A program made the translations under genes and the position numbers. From the NCBI GenBank assembly GCA_036365455.1, contig JAWQUS010000017.1, forward strand, positions 11,656,001 through 11,720,000: a DNA stretch of 64,000 nt, in the 5' to 3' direction. This document shows positions 54,338 to 64,000 of the stretch, piece by piece (the first letter of the stretch is position 1; each line of letters opens with the position of its first letter). Origin of the DNA: Macrosoma leucophasiata. Taxonomy: Eukaryota > Arthropoda > Insecta > Lepidoptera > Hedylidae. The notes beneath the pieces are model-generated. The model searched no databases. It was not told the origin of the DNA and was given only the letters and a program-made list of their open reading frames with translations.

Positions 54338-54817
54338 CTGAACAACAGATAAAATAAGTAAGAAAACATGAAAACAAACCGACCATAACAGGAGAAACTA
54401 TTGCATTAACTAATCTAGGTATCATAATTTCAGCCGAAAGACTCCCACTGTTGGACAAAAGCGTCTCCATAAGGGGTAGGGGGGGATGTCATATTCGCCA
54501 CCTCACGAACCACGCCAGTGGCGGTAGTTTTATCGTGGCACGCCGCGACCATTCCGCGTAATTGTATTTTACTGTTGATATGGTTTGATCGTAATTGTTC
54601 TGGTCACCTGACCGTTCGCGAGATGAAATAAACGCTCAAAACGCCTGTGCGTATTGTCAATCTAATTCTTCTAACATCTTTGAGCATTGTAATATTGGGT
54701 GGAAATGTACTGTGACCGTTTTTATTTCGATGAGCCAGTTCCATTTTGAACTACTCTTTGTGGATGAAGTGTTCCGCCAAATTTTCCAAATCATTATCTA
54801 CAACTCAACTAATACTC

Positions 54818-55012
54818 GTATTATAAAGCTGAAGAGATGGTTTGTTTGTTTGCTTGAAAGCGCTAATCTCAGGAACTACGGGTCAGATTTGAAAAAATAT
54901 TTCAGTGTTAGATAGCCCATTCATCGAGGAAGGCTATATAACATCACGCTAAGATGAATAGGAGAGGGTAGGTAACATTGCAACCGCACGAAGCCGGGGC
55001 GGGCCGCTAGTA
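54818..55012 (+). repeat. Lepidopteran repeat (GAAGCCGGGGCGGGCCGCTAG end)
   Basis: AAAGCTGAAGAGATGGTTTG, TCAGGAACTACGGGTCAG, CAGTGTTAGATAGCCCAT and ACATCACGCTAAGATGAAT recur inverted at 56526-56697. I recognise it as a widespread moth repeat but cannot assign its class. Confidence 0.6.
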
Positions 55013-55104
55013 CGCAGATAAAGGTGAATAAATTTTTAGGCAGCTCAAATACTCTTTGTCACAAAAACTAATAACTAAGATTACACTCAATACTATGTCA
55101 TCAT

Positions 55105-55142
55105 ATCAGCCATAGGACGTCCACTGCTGAACATAGGCCTCT
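55105..55142 (+). repeat. Short dispersed end sequence (GGACGTCCACTGCTGAACA)
   Basis: ATCAGCCATAGGACGTCCAC followed by TGCTGAACATAGGCCTC. Related words occur at 54427-54480, 18245-18310 (minus strand) and inside the MITE at 29445-29510. It is a common moth repeat end by memory. Confidence 0.5.
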
Positions 55143-56525
55143 ACTATGTAATCGAACTATTTATCAAAAACCTACATTTTTTCAATGAAGTAAGTTCTGT
55201 ACGATAAAGGATTGGAAGATAAAGGAGGTAACCAAACATCGGCAAACTTCAATTTCAAATGGATTCCATTCGTATTGTTTACATAATTTACAAACAATCG
55301 TAACTGTCACTGCGTACCTACTTCATATAAAACTGCTTTGTTTTTAGATTTTGAAGACGCTTTTATAATTGTTTTCTTTTATTATCTCCTGCATCGTCAC
55401 GCCAAGTCATCACGGTGTAGCCTTGTGTAACTCATGAGCGAGTCGTTCAAAAGAACTTCAAAAGATCGCCCAGTACGGCTGAGTTTTTTAAATGATCTGC
55501 TCACATCTATGAATTTTATTACTTCAGCAGTTCACTTGTTTATCACTTCGATACTGAGTTACCGAACGAGTACATACCTAAATCAACTGACGCATAATTT
55601 TTGACTCGCATAACCTGAACGATTTAGGTACGAAATAGTACGAATATTGGAACAACGAGCGAATACGCTCGTCTAGTCACTCTGTTAGCGACTCTACGAC
55701 ACTGAGCGGTTATTTGATGGACGACTCTTTTACAAAGGATAATATCGGAATCGGAGCTACTAAGAAGTATTTAGTTGACATAATGTGTAATTTGAAACCG
55801 GAACAAAGAGGTACCTATAAGTTGTTTACCGTTAGGGTTTTATCTGATATTAGGTATAATTTCGCGTCGATTTTTAAATACCTGCGTCTTTAACACGAAA
55901 ATTTATTTTCATTTTTGATGTCCCAAGTCTGAAAAAAAGTGGGTAGGTAGGTAGGTACCTATGAAGCTAAATCGATTTCAATGTATATTTTTATCTAAAT
56001 TGTTATAAGGAGATCTAAGACCGTAAGTTAATAAAATATACTTAAAAATACATATACCTAAATATGTATTTTGAGAGCTAGAGTTCAGATTCAGTTTGCA
56101 GAGTCATTTCGATTCACGCGTTAATAGTTCTTGAGGAGGTATTTAAAATAACAGCTCATGTTACTGAATGAGATTGAGTAAGCGACTTCGCCGAAGTGAA
56201 TGACTAGACTTGCTAGAAGGCAGAGAGCATGGAGCGCCTCTTCTGAATTCTTGACTCTCACCATACCTACCTACATGCACGTCGATTCCGAAAACTCGGG
56301 ACCCCTCCTTCGGACACTATTTGAGCTGGTTGATTAAGGTAGGTCAGTCTAAGTATCACAGGGACTTTGCAACTATCTACATCAGTAGCAGTAGTAGAGT
56401 AAATCTTGAATTAATGATAAAATAGTAATGTTTGCTATTAGTCTATAGAATTTACAATATTAAGTACGGTAAGTACCTTATATAATAATATGATAGCGAT
56501 ATATACCTAGATAGATAATAATATG

Positions 56526-56697
56526 ATAATTCATCTTAGCGTGATGTTGTAATTTAGCCTAAAGCCTTCCTTAATAAACGGGCTATCTAATAACACTGAA
56601 AGAAATTTACAAATCGGACCAGTAGGTACCTATCTACCTAATTCCTGAGATAAACGCGTTCAAGCAAACAAACAAACTCTTCAGCTTTATAATATAA
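56526..56697 (-). repeat. Lepidopteran repeat, second copy
   Basis: The minus strand carries AAAGCTGAAGAGTTTGTTTG, TATCTCAGGAATTAGG, AGATAGCCCGTTTATTAAGG and ACATCACGCTAAGATGAAT, as in 54818-55012. A TAGGTACCTACT insertion lies in the middle. Confidence 0.6.
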
Positions 56698-57081
56698 GTA
56701 GGGAGGTACCTACCTAGGTATAGATTAAGTAAAAGAAATGTAACCTACATCGCTGGACTGTTTCAGGAATGACATACGGGGAAACCGAAGATTTTGCCTG
56801 CGCAATCATGGATGGCATTGGATAATAAGATAATTACAGACCGACCGGAGATATAGCTACCTACCTACATAGAGGTATAACGCTTAGAGTGAGCAGTGCA
56901 TACAAAATTTCGCGTTACAGTTGAAGCCAAAACATAAACGATGTGTGCGTGAACTTCGTGTAATTACTTGCGTTGACGCACACATAAAGACTCGAAAAGG
57001 GTTGCAAGCAAATATGTTTGTTCCCACAATTTCGGCAAATTTTGGTTCGTAATAGCAAAGTGAAACAGCAAAAATACATTA

Positions 57082-57150
57082 TTTTTTAGCAAATTTCACC
57101 CATCACTAAACCTTAATTGGTTTAGTAGTGGGTGAAATTAGCTAAAAAAA
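57082..57150. repeat. Short-loop palindrome
   Basis: Arms of about 31 bases (TTAGCAAATTTCACCCATC and CACTAAACC with complements) with a few mismatches flank the loop TTAATT. A related single arm, GGGCGAAACTTGCTAAAAA, occurs at 57520. Confidence 0.75.
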
Positions 57151-57242
57151 CTGTTTTTGAATCTATAAACATATAAAATATGTCTACGAGGTTTATAAGT
57201 AAACAAATCGGACAGATATTTACTTACCTGTTTACACCGGCT

Positions 57243-57405
57243 TATTTATGTTTTGAAGGTGGCAAACAAGCATGCAGTTCACATTGATGTTAAGTGATGA
57301 CTGCAGCCTCTAGACACCCACATAAAGACCAGAAGTCAAAATGCAGATGCGTTGCCACCCCTGAGACCTTAGTTATTATGTCTCTGTGATAGTTATTACA
57401 TTAAA
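57243..57405 (-). mobile_element. R1 retroposon, 5' truncated
   Basis: The 3' half with tail side GCCACCTTCAAAACATAAA is present. The 5' side ends in the older-subfamily word AATAACTATCACAGAGAC. Confidence 0.75.
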
Positions 57406-58157
57406 TGCTTGTCAGGTAGCCATGAACGTAAATACGTAGGGTGTCACCATATAATACACCTATAATAAACGTTCCAAACTTTGAGTTTCGAACACATTTG
57501 ACTGGGTTACAAGTCAAGTGGGCGAAACTTGCTAAAAAAATCTTTTTTTTTTACTCCATGTACATATTTTGATCACAATTTTATTTACAAAAATTAGGCA
57601 ATACACGCAAGACGTGTTTGTTTAAGTGTGAAATTTGATAAAACAAATTCGGTAAACAGCCCGGTGTAGGTCGAACTAGATTCGAATCTAAGGCTATCAG
57701 GAATGTTTCATAATATTTAAAATACACATGTTTATCTTACCATAGCGAAAGTAGTCTCAGAAATAAGATGCCATCATTTTTGCTTTTTGCGAGTTAAAAA
57801 TATTTCACACATAATAATATGTATGATACTTTTCAATATTATAAGTTATACTTTAGAATAACATATAGCCTATAATTTGCAATGATTAAAAGTACACACA
57901 AACGAAGTCGCGGCCACAAATTAGTTCATTAAGAGAAATCTAAAAAGTTTTGGGTCAGCTGGATCTTTTCTTATGATCACTATCTATCCCTCGAATTGTA
58001 GTTTATTTTTGTTCTTCTAAAAGTCCTATTTAACACATGTAACATTGGTGAGACAAACTGTTTTGTAGTATTTTAGTCCGTAAAAATGAGTTAGTAAAGT
58101 ATTCGAAAATATTTTCTAAGCAATAACGTCCATATTTTATTTAATTTTGTGTCATAA

Positions 58158-58429
58158 AAGTGGCAAACAAGCATGCAGTTCACATTGATGTTAAGTGATG
58201 ACTGCATCCTATAGACACCCTATAGACACAATGACCAGAGGTCAAAATGCAGTTGCGTTGCCACTTCTGAGGCCTAAGGTGTAATGCCTCTGTGCCGGAA
58301 ATTACAGGGCTGTACATTATCTACTATCTACATAACCTGTCCGGAACACTGCCATTTAGCGGCAAGTATATTAGGTAGTGCGGTGGTGCCTACACCCGCG
58401 AGCTCCGTCAGTGGAGCTCTACCACCAGT
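58158..58429 (-). mobile_element. R1 retroposon
   Basis: Near-complete R1, with a small duplication of CTATAGACACC at 58211-58230 and a small rearrangement (CTACTATCTACATAA) in the middle. Confidence 0.8.
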
Positions 58430-59469
58430 TTTATATCGCGCACCGTCATAGGAATATAGATAAATATTCATTGAAGATAAGGATAAAAAAAAAAAACAAA
58501 TGTGGCGTAAAAAAAAATCCTTTCTTTGCTGGCAACATCTTAATCATCTGAGTACTTCGATTTTTACGATTTGTTTTTGGTTTTTAAACAAAAATAAACG
58601 ATACCAAGTAATACTTATGTGTGAAATGTGATCTTCGAGTCCTTATTACGCTTTTGTGAAAGCATTGTGACAGCCTTTCACCACACAATAACTCGTATTT
58701 ATCATTATTGCGGGAGCTCCACTCCGTGTCGTGGGTGTCACGGGAATGAACGGCCGGCGAGCGGAGTTAGCCTTAAAGGGCTAACCTGAAATGGCCTAAT
58801 TCTGCGCGTGTTGACTTGGCTTCTAAGCGTTATAATTCTATGCCTACCTACCTATCCCGAGTGACGGCGCAGTTGGCATAATTGTCTGGTGTGATACCGT
58901 CATTAGAGATCCTCCTAGACTATTGTCTTTAACTGTTCGAATCTCGCTACATCGGTGAATATTTTTATATTTTTGTGCAGACTACAAGTAGGTATCCGAA
59001 ACTTTTGTTTTGGATTCGGTCACGGTTACGGATACAAAAATATTTCAGATATCCGATAGTTTCGGAGCTTCGTAACATCTCTACCAAATAATTGGGTCGG
59101 GTTTGAAATTAGACGAACAGACATGCCACCATAAATTGTTTAATCGCCGAATTGACGCTTCAACAGATAGGTAAAACCTATCTACTTCGACAAGAATTCA
59201 TTTTAGCGAGTTGTTTAGTAGGTCCGTGTACCTACTGCGGGCAAACTGATGGTGAGTCCGTCGAATCTAACTCGGTCAAGTCAAGGTACTCAGAGCTCTG
59301 AGTATCCCCCATTGTTCGTATCAATTGCACTTGAACTAGACTCTTGACGAATGCTGTCAAAGGAAGCTCTGAAGTGGTCGTAATTTGGTCTTACCTTGAC
59401 ATGTTAACACTACTATAGATAAATTTGAATAGTGCAGTGATCAATTGATTGTATCGGAAATAAACGGAG

Positions 59470-59932
59470 CAAAGGAGATGTTGCAAAAATGTATGGACCT
59501 CCGACCATGTATTGTACACAATATCATTAAACAGGCGAAATCAATATAAAACATTTTTTTCTGCATATTTTCACTTATTTAGCTTTGTTTGCAGTTACAA
59601 AAGATAATTTGCAGTTAGAATTGCAACTCAAAACTAACATGGCGAATATGGCGGGCGATGTCATTTTGACATTTTTTAAATTGTATTTTGATTATAGAAC
59701 TTGGAGAAAAAAGTAATATTTTCTAAATACTATCAAAATCGATTGATCCCAAGTGTCGGCTGTATCGCCGCCATGTTTAACATAGTTGAAAATGATAAAA
59801 TCGTTTGAATTAAATGTGGTTGTAACTCTAAAATATATTCTTGAATAAATAATTTTTTTTGGATTCTTCTTTAATTTACCCATTTTTTGAGGACGTGTAC
59901 GAACCAGGGCCGAGCTCGCAACATCTCCTTTG
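59470..59932. mobile_element. MITE with CAAAGGAGATGTTGC ends
   Basis: The stretch begins CAAAGGAGATGTTGC and ends GCAACATCTCCTTTG, perfect 15-bp terminal inverted repeats 463 bp apart. The interior is AT-rich and non-coding, and contains a short minus-strand frame without a recognisable domain. I found no convincing target duplication, and the superfamily is not assigned. Confidence 0.6.
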
Positions 59933-60029
59933 TGAAAGTTTTAAGATTAGAATTATTGTCCTTCAGTCCTAAATTACTAATTTATTCTTCAATCGGAATA
60001 CGCGTATACCTACGTACCTATGAAGTAAA

Positions 60030-60150
60030 TATGAATGAAGAGAGTGATCAGTGTAGATGAGGCATGGAAAGTGTGTAAGGACAGAGATGTTGGATGCTCC
60101 ACGCTCTCTGCCTATGCCTGAGTGCCTTGGCGTAACAATACATACATAAT
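60030..60150 (+). repeat. (ATAC)n LINE 3' end, diverged
   Basis: The words GTAGATGAGGCATGGAAAG, GACAGAGATGTTGGATGCTC, CTCTCTGCCTATGCC and a final ATACATACATAA give the same order as the other copies of this LINE end, with more changes. Confidence 0.65.
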
Positions 60151-61204
60151 TAAGTAATACCTACCTATAAGTAATACCTAACTAGTCAATTAAGAAAAAT
60201 ACTACTCGTAGTTTTTTTTAATAATCTACAACAACCTAAGAATAACCAAATACACAACAGGTATTATTAGAAGGTACCTATAATATTTAGAAATCGGGCC
60301 ACCAATATCAATTAAAGATCTACTGCGATATAAGATACAGCTATGAAGTAATAATTATCATACAAAAAGGTATGGATTTGAATAAGCTTACAATAGGCTC
60401 TGATCAAGGAAATGACGCAGGAGCAGGACAAGATACACAGTGAGTGATTTTACATGGCATTACATAGTAAGTTATCTGTCAATCACAGCCATGACTGTTA
60501 TCAAACTGACAGGAACACCTATAGTCTAATGAGTAATGGATGGCTCAGATACATCAACATTACCATATCCATCACCCACTAAATAGCCAGCGGCACCATA
60601 TTACCTACTATACATTCAAGTCTTCTATGGTGGTGACTACCACATCAATATTACAGCTCAACATAATGTCATTGTTTAACTCAACACTGTAAGGACATTG
60701 AGGACAAGACCCATTATGAGGAAATTCATGTGACTCTGAATATGAGCAGTTTAGACTATGACCCTGAGGATTATTCACTAACTGTACAGGGGAAAGTGGT
60801 TACAGGTGCAGTCCTTGACAAACATTTTAGCGGCATAAGTCACAAGCAGACTTCAGATTTTTTATTTTTTAATGGCAAATATTAATTTTTATTTTTTTAA
60901 AGGGCATTATAAGCCCATAATGTGGTATGACATGGCTTGTCTCAAGATGGCATTAGTCTACTTCACCAGGCAATTGGCAAGCACAAAAGGTCCAGCCTAA
61001 ATAAACTTACTTAACTATCTAAGGGAGAGCCCAGTGGGTTTGAACCTCGGCTTAGGGCATTTCAGAGAGTTCCTCCTTTCCTTTTGGAAAAAAATAGATG
61101 CATGTTTAGATATATATACTTATGGCCAACAGATATTGTAACTACAAATAGCTGTTCCCAGTATCAGCTTTGTTTCATATGGGTTTCTTGTTTTCTTTTA
61201 TGTT

Positions 61205-61500
61205 ATGAATGAAGAAATAAGCAACCACTTCACAATGATGGTAAGTGCATACTGTAGCTGATAAGCAGCTACATAAAAACCATACATTTTAATGTTGGTA
61301 GGTTGATGCGCTGCCACTCCTGAGGTGTAAGTTGCTACACGTACATACATTATAGGGCACGATATTACCATCTGATTGGGATATGATAGTATCCTTAGTA
61401 CCGAACACTAGCAAATGCCTCAAGCAGTGAGTAGTTAAGGGAATGCATTGGAGCCTAGTACATTGAGCTCCGACACTGGCTCTCTGGCATCAGTAAGATT
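61205..61500 (-). repeat. R1-like repeat, very old
   Basis: The order TCACAATGATGGTAAGTG, GCTGCCACTCCTGAGG, GATATTACCATCTGATTGGG, CCGAACACTAGCAAATG and GAGCTCCGACACTGGCTCTC follows R1 with many substitutions. Confidence 0.55.
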
Positions 61501-62808
61501 TAATTTAAAGGATGTTTCTAACCTGTAATTGTTGTCCAAAGTTTCATGGACAAGCTTTCATGGACATTGCATAAGTCTTATCAACTTTTTCTATTGAATT
61601 ATTTCAAATTGAAGAGCAAGTGAGAAACTTAAGTCCTTTATAAACTTATCCTACTATTTCAGTACCATTTCTATTCTTTTGTTCATACTAAATATGAAAT
61701 GTTTTGATGATTCCATCAAATTTCATGAGTATTATTGGGTGTATAACTGAGGCACTTACAATCACTACAAATAAAGTTGATATCGCAACAATTAAATTAA
61801 GGAATAATACTTTAATCTCTCCAGACATGAGAAAAATATGACAATTGAAATTTAATTGTGTCTCGCTGCCGGTGGCCGTACGATACTTGAAGGATTAATA
61901 AAAAATCTTTTCATAAATATAGGAGTTCATTGTAGGTATATGTTCTTTCTTCTCCTAGGTATTTTTTTTCACGCAGTGATGGTGGTACTACAGTAGTTGC
62001 CTCTTTGATTACTTTGTCATTCATATAAATTAAACCCTAAAATGTTTTTTTTTTTTAGTTATTATGGCATCGCTATTACGCATATTGCCAGTGTCAAGTA
62101 AAACGATATTTCGTATTTATTTAAGCAGCGTCAAAGTTAGTATAATATCAAGTATAATATGTAAGTATCAAGTATATAAGTTATCAAGTATAATATGTCA
62201 GTCAAGTGAGTTACAGTCAAGTTAAGTCGAGTAAAGCGATGGCTACTTTACCAGAACATTTACAATGAAGTTTTGGAGGCAACCTGAAAGGTCGTGTTTT
62301 CGCACTGTTATTCTATTTCACTATACACGGGCACTGTAATAAACCTATATCAAACAAAATGCCACCAACTTTATTCAATATAACTTAAAAATACACCAAG
62401 AAAATGAAATAAAATAAGAGCACCATACGCCTCTTTCAAGGTTCCCGCCAAAAACTCCCCTAAAATGTTTGTTTGGTTTAATATTACAGTGGTGAATGTA
62501 AACTTTTAGTTTTAATGTTTACCTGTCAGTAAACTACCCTACATACCATACAAACCAGATTACTTAAAAAATTACAAAGATATGTGCACATAATTTTGTA
62601 ATTTTTACCAACCTTACTGTAGCAATATTTTTTTCTAGGGTAAAGGTTAATATTTACCCACAATAAAAAGAAGTAGCAAATCCAGAATCCAGTCAATTTG
62701 TACTGCAGTAGGTATGTAATGAATAAGGCTTGACATTTGACACTCAAGCTGGTCAAATTGTTGACAAGTAGGGCGGAGTACGATGAACTTGAAAACGCCT
62801 CACTCACC

Positions 62809-63390
62809 GTAAAATGCTTATTGCCGGCACTTGCTTCCCAATGGAATGCGTGCAGGCAGGGCCCGCATTCGCTAGGAAAGCATAACCCACTGTTTTATGC
62901 ACGTTTCGAAAGTTTCCTCAACGGAAACCGGCCACGACAACAATCACTGATCACACAGGGTCCACAGGCTTACAACCTGACAGGAACGCAATGTAAATAG
63001 CACCACTCTTGTTTTATCCACTGTTATTTTAGAGACAAAAAGGCACTGGTATCCGAGTAACGTACACAAATGACACTGATTGAAAACGTCGGACGGTGTT
63101 GGTGTAGTCTAATTGTCACAATAAATATTGTGAATTTTCTCACGCGCGACACACGAACTTGTATTTACTTTTTTTATGTAAATAAAATAAGAATGAAACG
63201 TCAATCCCACAACGATAACCGAAAAACACAAGGCAAGACGAACTCGCAGCGCAGCTGGCTCGCTGTCGCCTCTCGTCGTGCGCTTGGTTGCGGGCGCTGC
63301 GGGTAGCGGGTGAAGCGCGGGGCAGCAGGCGGGTGGAAGGGAGCCCGCCGGTGCGCCGTCGCCCCCCGACCTTCTCGTTCGTCTCGCAAG
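62809..63390 (-). promoter_or_regulatory. Candidate 5' end of the RhoGEF gene: GC-rich block and first-exon donor
   Basis: A consensus donor (TTTACG|GTGAGTGAG) is read on the minus strand with the intron starting at 62808. Upstream on that strand lies a block from about 63390 to 63240 that is very rich in G, C and CpG compared with the surrounding AT-rich DNA. The sequence next to the donor has short upstream ATG frames (one ends TAG, one ends TAA) and no long frame, so it could only be a 5' untranslated exon. Splicing to exon A would leave its ATG as start. No transcript evidence is available, and the block could belong to another gene. Confidence 0.3.
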
Positions 63391-64000
63391 TCATTTTCAT
63401 TATTACGTTAGTATGTAGTTATGTTCATTTTATTTTATTTCAAAGCTTGCTTGCATGCGTTTGCCTTCACTATCCAACTGCAAGCGAGCTTATTTGCCAG
63501 CAATAAAATTACAGGTGGATTATGTGGTGGACCGGTTGTTATTTGATTGAATCATCTATCACACGCTAGGTATGTTTAGGCACTAACTAGTCAATGACAC
63601 TTGTTTTGTAGAGTTGTAGAGTTTTAGCAACTGTTAACTTTTGGTAGAGTTCTAATGGAGAAGTTTGTAAATAAAGGATTTATTGAAGTAGATATGAACT
63701 TAGTCTAATTAAATGTGCTAATCAAATTTGGAAATGCTCAGTAATGTCACGTAATGTTCCTATAGCTCCGTAATTACAAGCATACCTATATCTAGTAGGT
63801 ATGTGTAAGTGGGCGTAAAAGTTAAAAGTAACGAAGCAAAAGTTGCAAGACAAAATATTTTTTATTGTTTAAGTGCTGTAGAGGTATCATAGTTACCTAT
63901 TCACTTACCATAAACTTGTAGGTACCTACAGAATAGAATAGATTTACCTACAATTGTTATGTACCTGAGTAAGAGGGTACCTACCTCAGAGAGTTTATGA

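Larger units (their letters stand above)
54338..62808 (-). other. Region upstream of exon A, probable first intron
   Basis: If the candidate first exon is right, this is intron 1. It holds old LINE-like repeats (54818-55012, 56526-56697), R1 copies (57243-57405, 58158-58429, 61205-61500), a palindrome (57082-57150), a 463-bp MITE (59470-59932) and a LINE tail (60030-60150). Bases 55150-56520, 60160-61200 and 61510-62800 show no gene. Confidence 0.45.

Noticed and set aside
63140..63506. Arg/Pro-rich ORFs at the right end
   Set aside because: Long frames are expected by chance in the GC-rich block on both strands; no splice sites support them.
1..64000. CRISPR array, operon or prokaryotic origin
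   Set aside because: Split exons with GT-AG introns, SINEs, LINEs and mariner show animal nuclear DNA; no spaced direct-repeat array is present.

Overview
The window looks like a lepidopteran (moth or butterfly) nuclear genome. It is AT-rich intronic DNA, rich in TAGGTACCTA-type words, and full of short retroposons, mariner, hAT-like and non-LTR elements. Its repeat ends are ones I associate with Lepidoptera. The species cannot be told from sequence alone. I see no prokaryotic genes, CRISPR arrays or viral genes.

One host gene dominates. On the minus strand I assembled ten coding exons between 54337 and 253 whose acceptors, donors and reading phases all fit. They encode a Rho guanine-nucleotide exchange factor of the ARHGEF10/ARHGEF10L type: a low-complexity N-terminal part, a DH (Dbl homology) domain with the family signature [14 protein letters not shown], a PH-like region, and the start of the next region. 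From the ATG at 54286-54288 to base 253 this is 543 codons. The C-terminal part lies beyond base 1. A GC-rich block (about 63240-63390) and a strong minus-strand donor at 62808 suggest a non-coding first exon and promoter at the right end; this is tentative.

The rest is intron filled with mobile DNA. Right to left: 61.5-55 kb has R1 copies, an inverted-repeat MITE and old LINE-like repeats; 53.6 kb has an orphan exon-like ORF; 53-48.6 kb has a tRNA-like SINE, R1 copies and a mariner element; 48.1-46.7 kb is a LINE with a 5' inversion; 42.7-39.4 kb is a second mariner split by a CR1/L2-like LINE with an open RT frame; 36.8-25.6 kb has scattered SINEs and MITEs; 22-19.5 kb and 3.2-1.5 kb hold two copies of a composite hAT-like transposon carrying captured retroelement pieces; 15.4-15.9 kb is a fold-back SINE insertion.

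Repeat families named here: R1 (about 280 bp, starts ACTGGTGGTAGAGCTC, ends TTACATAAAA; at least 16 copies or fragments); R2 (207 bp SINE with a tRNA cloverleaf); R3 and R4 (other tRNA-like SINEs); and a LINE whose 3' end is (ATAC)n.

The most notable observations are decayed partial copies of two coding exons lying in the introns of the same gene, the composite hAT with a perfect 8-bp target duplication and a paralogous empty site elsewhere in the window, two retroposon insertions with 5' inversions inside long target duplications, and a set of short-loop near-perfect palindromes. I found no clear evidence of a new biochemical system.
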